Part shown: in pieces, positions 6,400 through 7,194 of the stretch
Position numbering within the stretch: the stretch's first letter is position 1
How the letters are laid out: each line of letters starts with the position of its first letter
Assembly (NCBI GenBank): GCA_018399295.1
Contig: JAGYOO010000068.1
Location: forward strand, 1-7,194
DNA from: Candidatus Omnitrophota bacterium
GTDB lineage: Bacteria > Omnitrophota > Gorgyraeia > B26-G9
Direction of reading: 5' to 3'
Length of the DNA stretch: 7,194 bases
The notes under the pieces: model-generated
Database searches by the model: none
Seen by the model: the letters and a program-made list of their open reading frames with translations, nothing else
Told to the model about the DNA's origin: nothing
Program-made: the position numbers and the translations under genes

Positions 6400-7073
6400 T
6401 ACTTGCTCTCTCCTTCGCCGGTCTGTTCTTTGTTTTCTTTTTTATCCATGATGACCAGCCCCTTAAACACCCAGCACTTTATTCCGATAGTTCCATAAGT
6501 GGTAAAGGCCTCGGCGAATCCGTAATCAATATCCGCCCGCAGGGTATGCAGGGGGATCTTGCCTTCTTTATAGTGTTCAGTCCGCGCGATCTCCGTGCCG
6601 CCGAGCCGTCCGGAACACATGATCCGGATCCCTTCCGCTCCGCTCATCATCGCCTGGGACACTGCTTTTTTCATCGCCCGACGAAACGCAATCCTCTTTT
6701 CCAGCTGAAAAGCGACATTTTCCGCCACCAGCTGCGCGTCCACAGAAGGATTGGAAACTTCCTTAATGTCCACGAATATTTCTTTTTTGGTTATTCCCTG
6801 AAGCTCGTCCCGCAACCGGTCGATATCCGCTCCGCGCCGGCCGATGATAACGCCCGGCCTGCCGGAATAGATTATGATCCGCAACCGGCTTCCGGCCCGT
6901 TCGATATCGATCTTGGAAATCGCGGCGGAAGAAAAGTTCTTCTTTATATACTTACGAACCGTCAGATCTTCGATAAGAAAATCGGAAAAGTCCTTATTCT
7001 TCGCGAACCAGCGTGATCCCCAGTCCTTGATATACCCTACTCTAAATCCTATCGGATGAACCTTCTGTCCCAC
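6399..7073 (-). CDS. rpsC: 30S ribosomal protein S3
   Basis: S3 lies in the 30S head at the mRNA entry tunnel, with S4 and S5, and contributes to mRNA helicase activity. The protein is 224 residues, a normal length. The start [13 protein letters not shown] is canonical and uses GTG. An ATG two bases upstream is out of frame with S3. The type II KH domain is at about 39-107, with the RNA-binding loop GRRG at 78-81 ([16 protein letters not shown]). The C-terminal domain follows at about 110-208 ([20 protein letters not shown] at 145-164; [15 protein letters not shown] at 175-189). The tail after 208 is short and charged. AGGAGG stands 4 nt before the GTG and overlaps the rplV stop; the gap after rplV is 8 nt. 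Confidence 0.99.
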   Translation of the reverse strand: MGQKVHPIGFRVGYIKDWGSRWFAKNKDFSDFLIEDLTVRKYIKKNFSSAAISKIDIERAGSRLRIIIYSGRPGVIIGRRGADIDRLRDELQGITKKEIFVDIKEVSNPSVDAQLVAENVAFQLEKRIAFRRAMKKAVSQAMMSGAEGIRIMCSGRLGGTEIARTEHYKEGKIPLHTLRADIDYGFAEAFTTYGTIGIKCWVFKGLVIMDKKENKEQTGEGESK

Positions 7074-7077
7074 ATTT

Positions 7078-7083
7078 CCTCCT
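7078..7083 (-). promoter_or_regulatory. Shine-Dalgarno of rpsC (GTG start)
   Basis: AGGAGG, a six-base consensus match, overlaps the rplV stop codon and lies 4 nt before the GTG at 7073-7071. It supports the GTG start and suggests coupling of rpsC to rplV. Confidence 0.85.
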
Positions 7084-7194
7084 ATTGACCCGCGGCCTTA
7101 GATTTTGTCGGTTTTTTCCCGGACTTCAGCGCGGTCGCTTTTTTCTCCGGCGTTGCCTTTTTCCGGACACCCGGCTTTTTAGCCGCGGCTTTTA
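7082..7194 (-). CDS. rplV: C-terminal tail, probably of 50S ribosomal protein L22 (5' part outside window)
   Basis: The last 36 residues of a gene running in from beyond the window end at TAG (7084-7082). They are low-complexity and very basic: 12 Lys, 1 Arg and a single Glu, with many Ala, Pro, Thr and Gly (ending SGKKPTKSKAAGQ). None of the conserved L22 core is inside the window. The call rests on position, directly before rpsC with 8 nt between, and on the fact that many L22 proteins carry Lys/Ala-rich extensions after their core of about 110 residues. L22 lines the peptide exit tunnel and binds 23S rRNA; a tail like this would be expected to lie on the ribosome surface or contact rRNA. 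A different upstream gene cannot be excluded from this fragment alone. Confidence 0.8.
   Translation of the reverse strand, partial: KAAAKKPGVRKKATPEKKATALKSGKKPTKSKAAGQ

Larger units (their letters stand above)
1..7194 (-). other. S10–spc ribosomal protein operon segment
   Basis: Sixteen genes in one direction with gaps of at most 35 nt follow the conserved bacterial order from rplV to adk, lacking only rpmD. Overlaps of 1 nt (rpsC/rplP), 4 nt (rpsQ/rplN) and 8 nt (rpsE/rplO and rplO/secY) point to co-transcription and translational coupling. Neither the promoter nor the terminator of the unit is visible in the window. Confidence 0.9.

Overview
The window is a compact stretch of bacterial chromosome coding for the S10–spc ribosomal protein gene cluster, read entirely from the minus strand. 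In transcription order (high to low coordinates) it holds the 3' end of rplV (L22), rpsC (S3), rplP (L16), rpmC (L29), rpsQ (S17), rplN (L14), rplX (L24), rplE (L5), rpsN (S14, zinc type), rpsH (S8), rplF (L6), rplR (L18), rpsE (S5), rplO (L15), secY and the 5' part of adk. I see no genes on the plus strand, no RNA genes, mobile elements, repeats or CRISPR arrays, and no convincing promoter or terminator. The longest gap between genes is 35 nt, and several genes overlap by 1, 4 or 8 nt, so the whole segment is probably one polycistronic unit whose promoter and terminator lie outside the window.

The gene order matches the classical S10–spc order with one exception. rpmD (L30), which normally lies between rpsE and rplO, is absent: rpsE and rplO overlap by 8 nt and leave no room for it. 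S5 carries a strongly acidic C-terminal tail just before this junction. L22 ends in a Lys/Ala-rich basic tail. S14 and L24 both carry paired CxxC motifs expected to bind zinc. rpsE starts with TTG and rpsC with GTG, both behind good Shine-Dalgarno sequences.

The organism is a bacterium, with bacterial-type ribosomal proteins, SecY and Shine-Dalgarno signals and roughly balanced GC content. I cannot place its phylum from the sequence alone. Loss of L30, zinc-type S14 and zinc-ribbon L24 occur in several lineages, and the overall look suggests a little-studied, possibly uncultured group, but that is a weak inference.

Functionally, the cluster co-produces 30S proteins (S3, S17, S14, S8, S5) and 50S proteins (L22, L16, L29, L14, L24, L5, L6, L18, L15). 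It also makes the SecY channel, through which ribosome-made membrane and secreted proteins pass, and adenylate kinase, which balances adenine nucleotides. This is a core housekeeping locus. I found no sign of a new biological system in it; the points worth a second look are the missing rpmD, the S5 tail and a few local translation signals.
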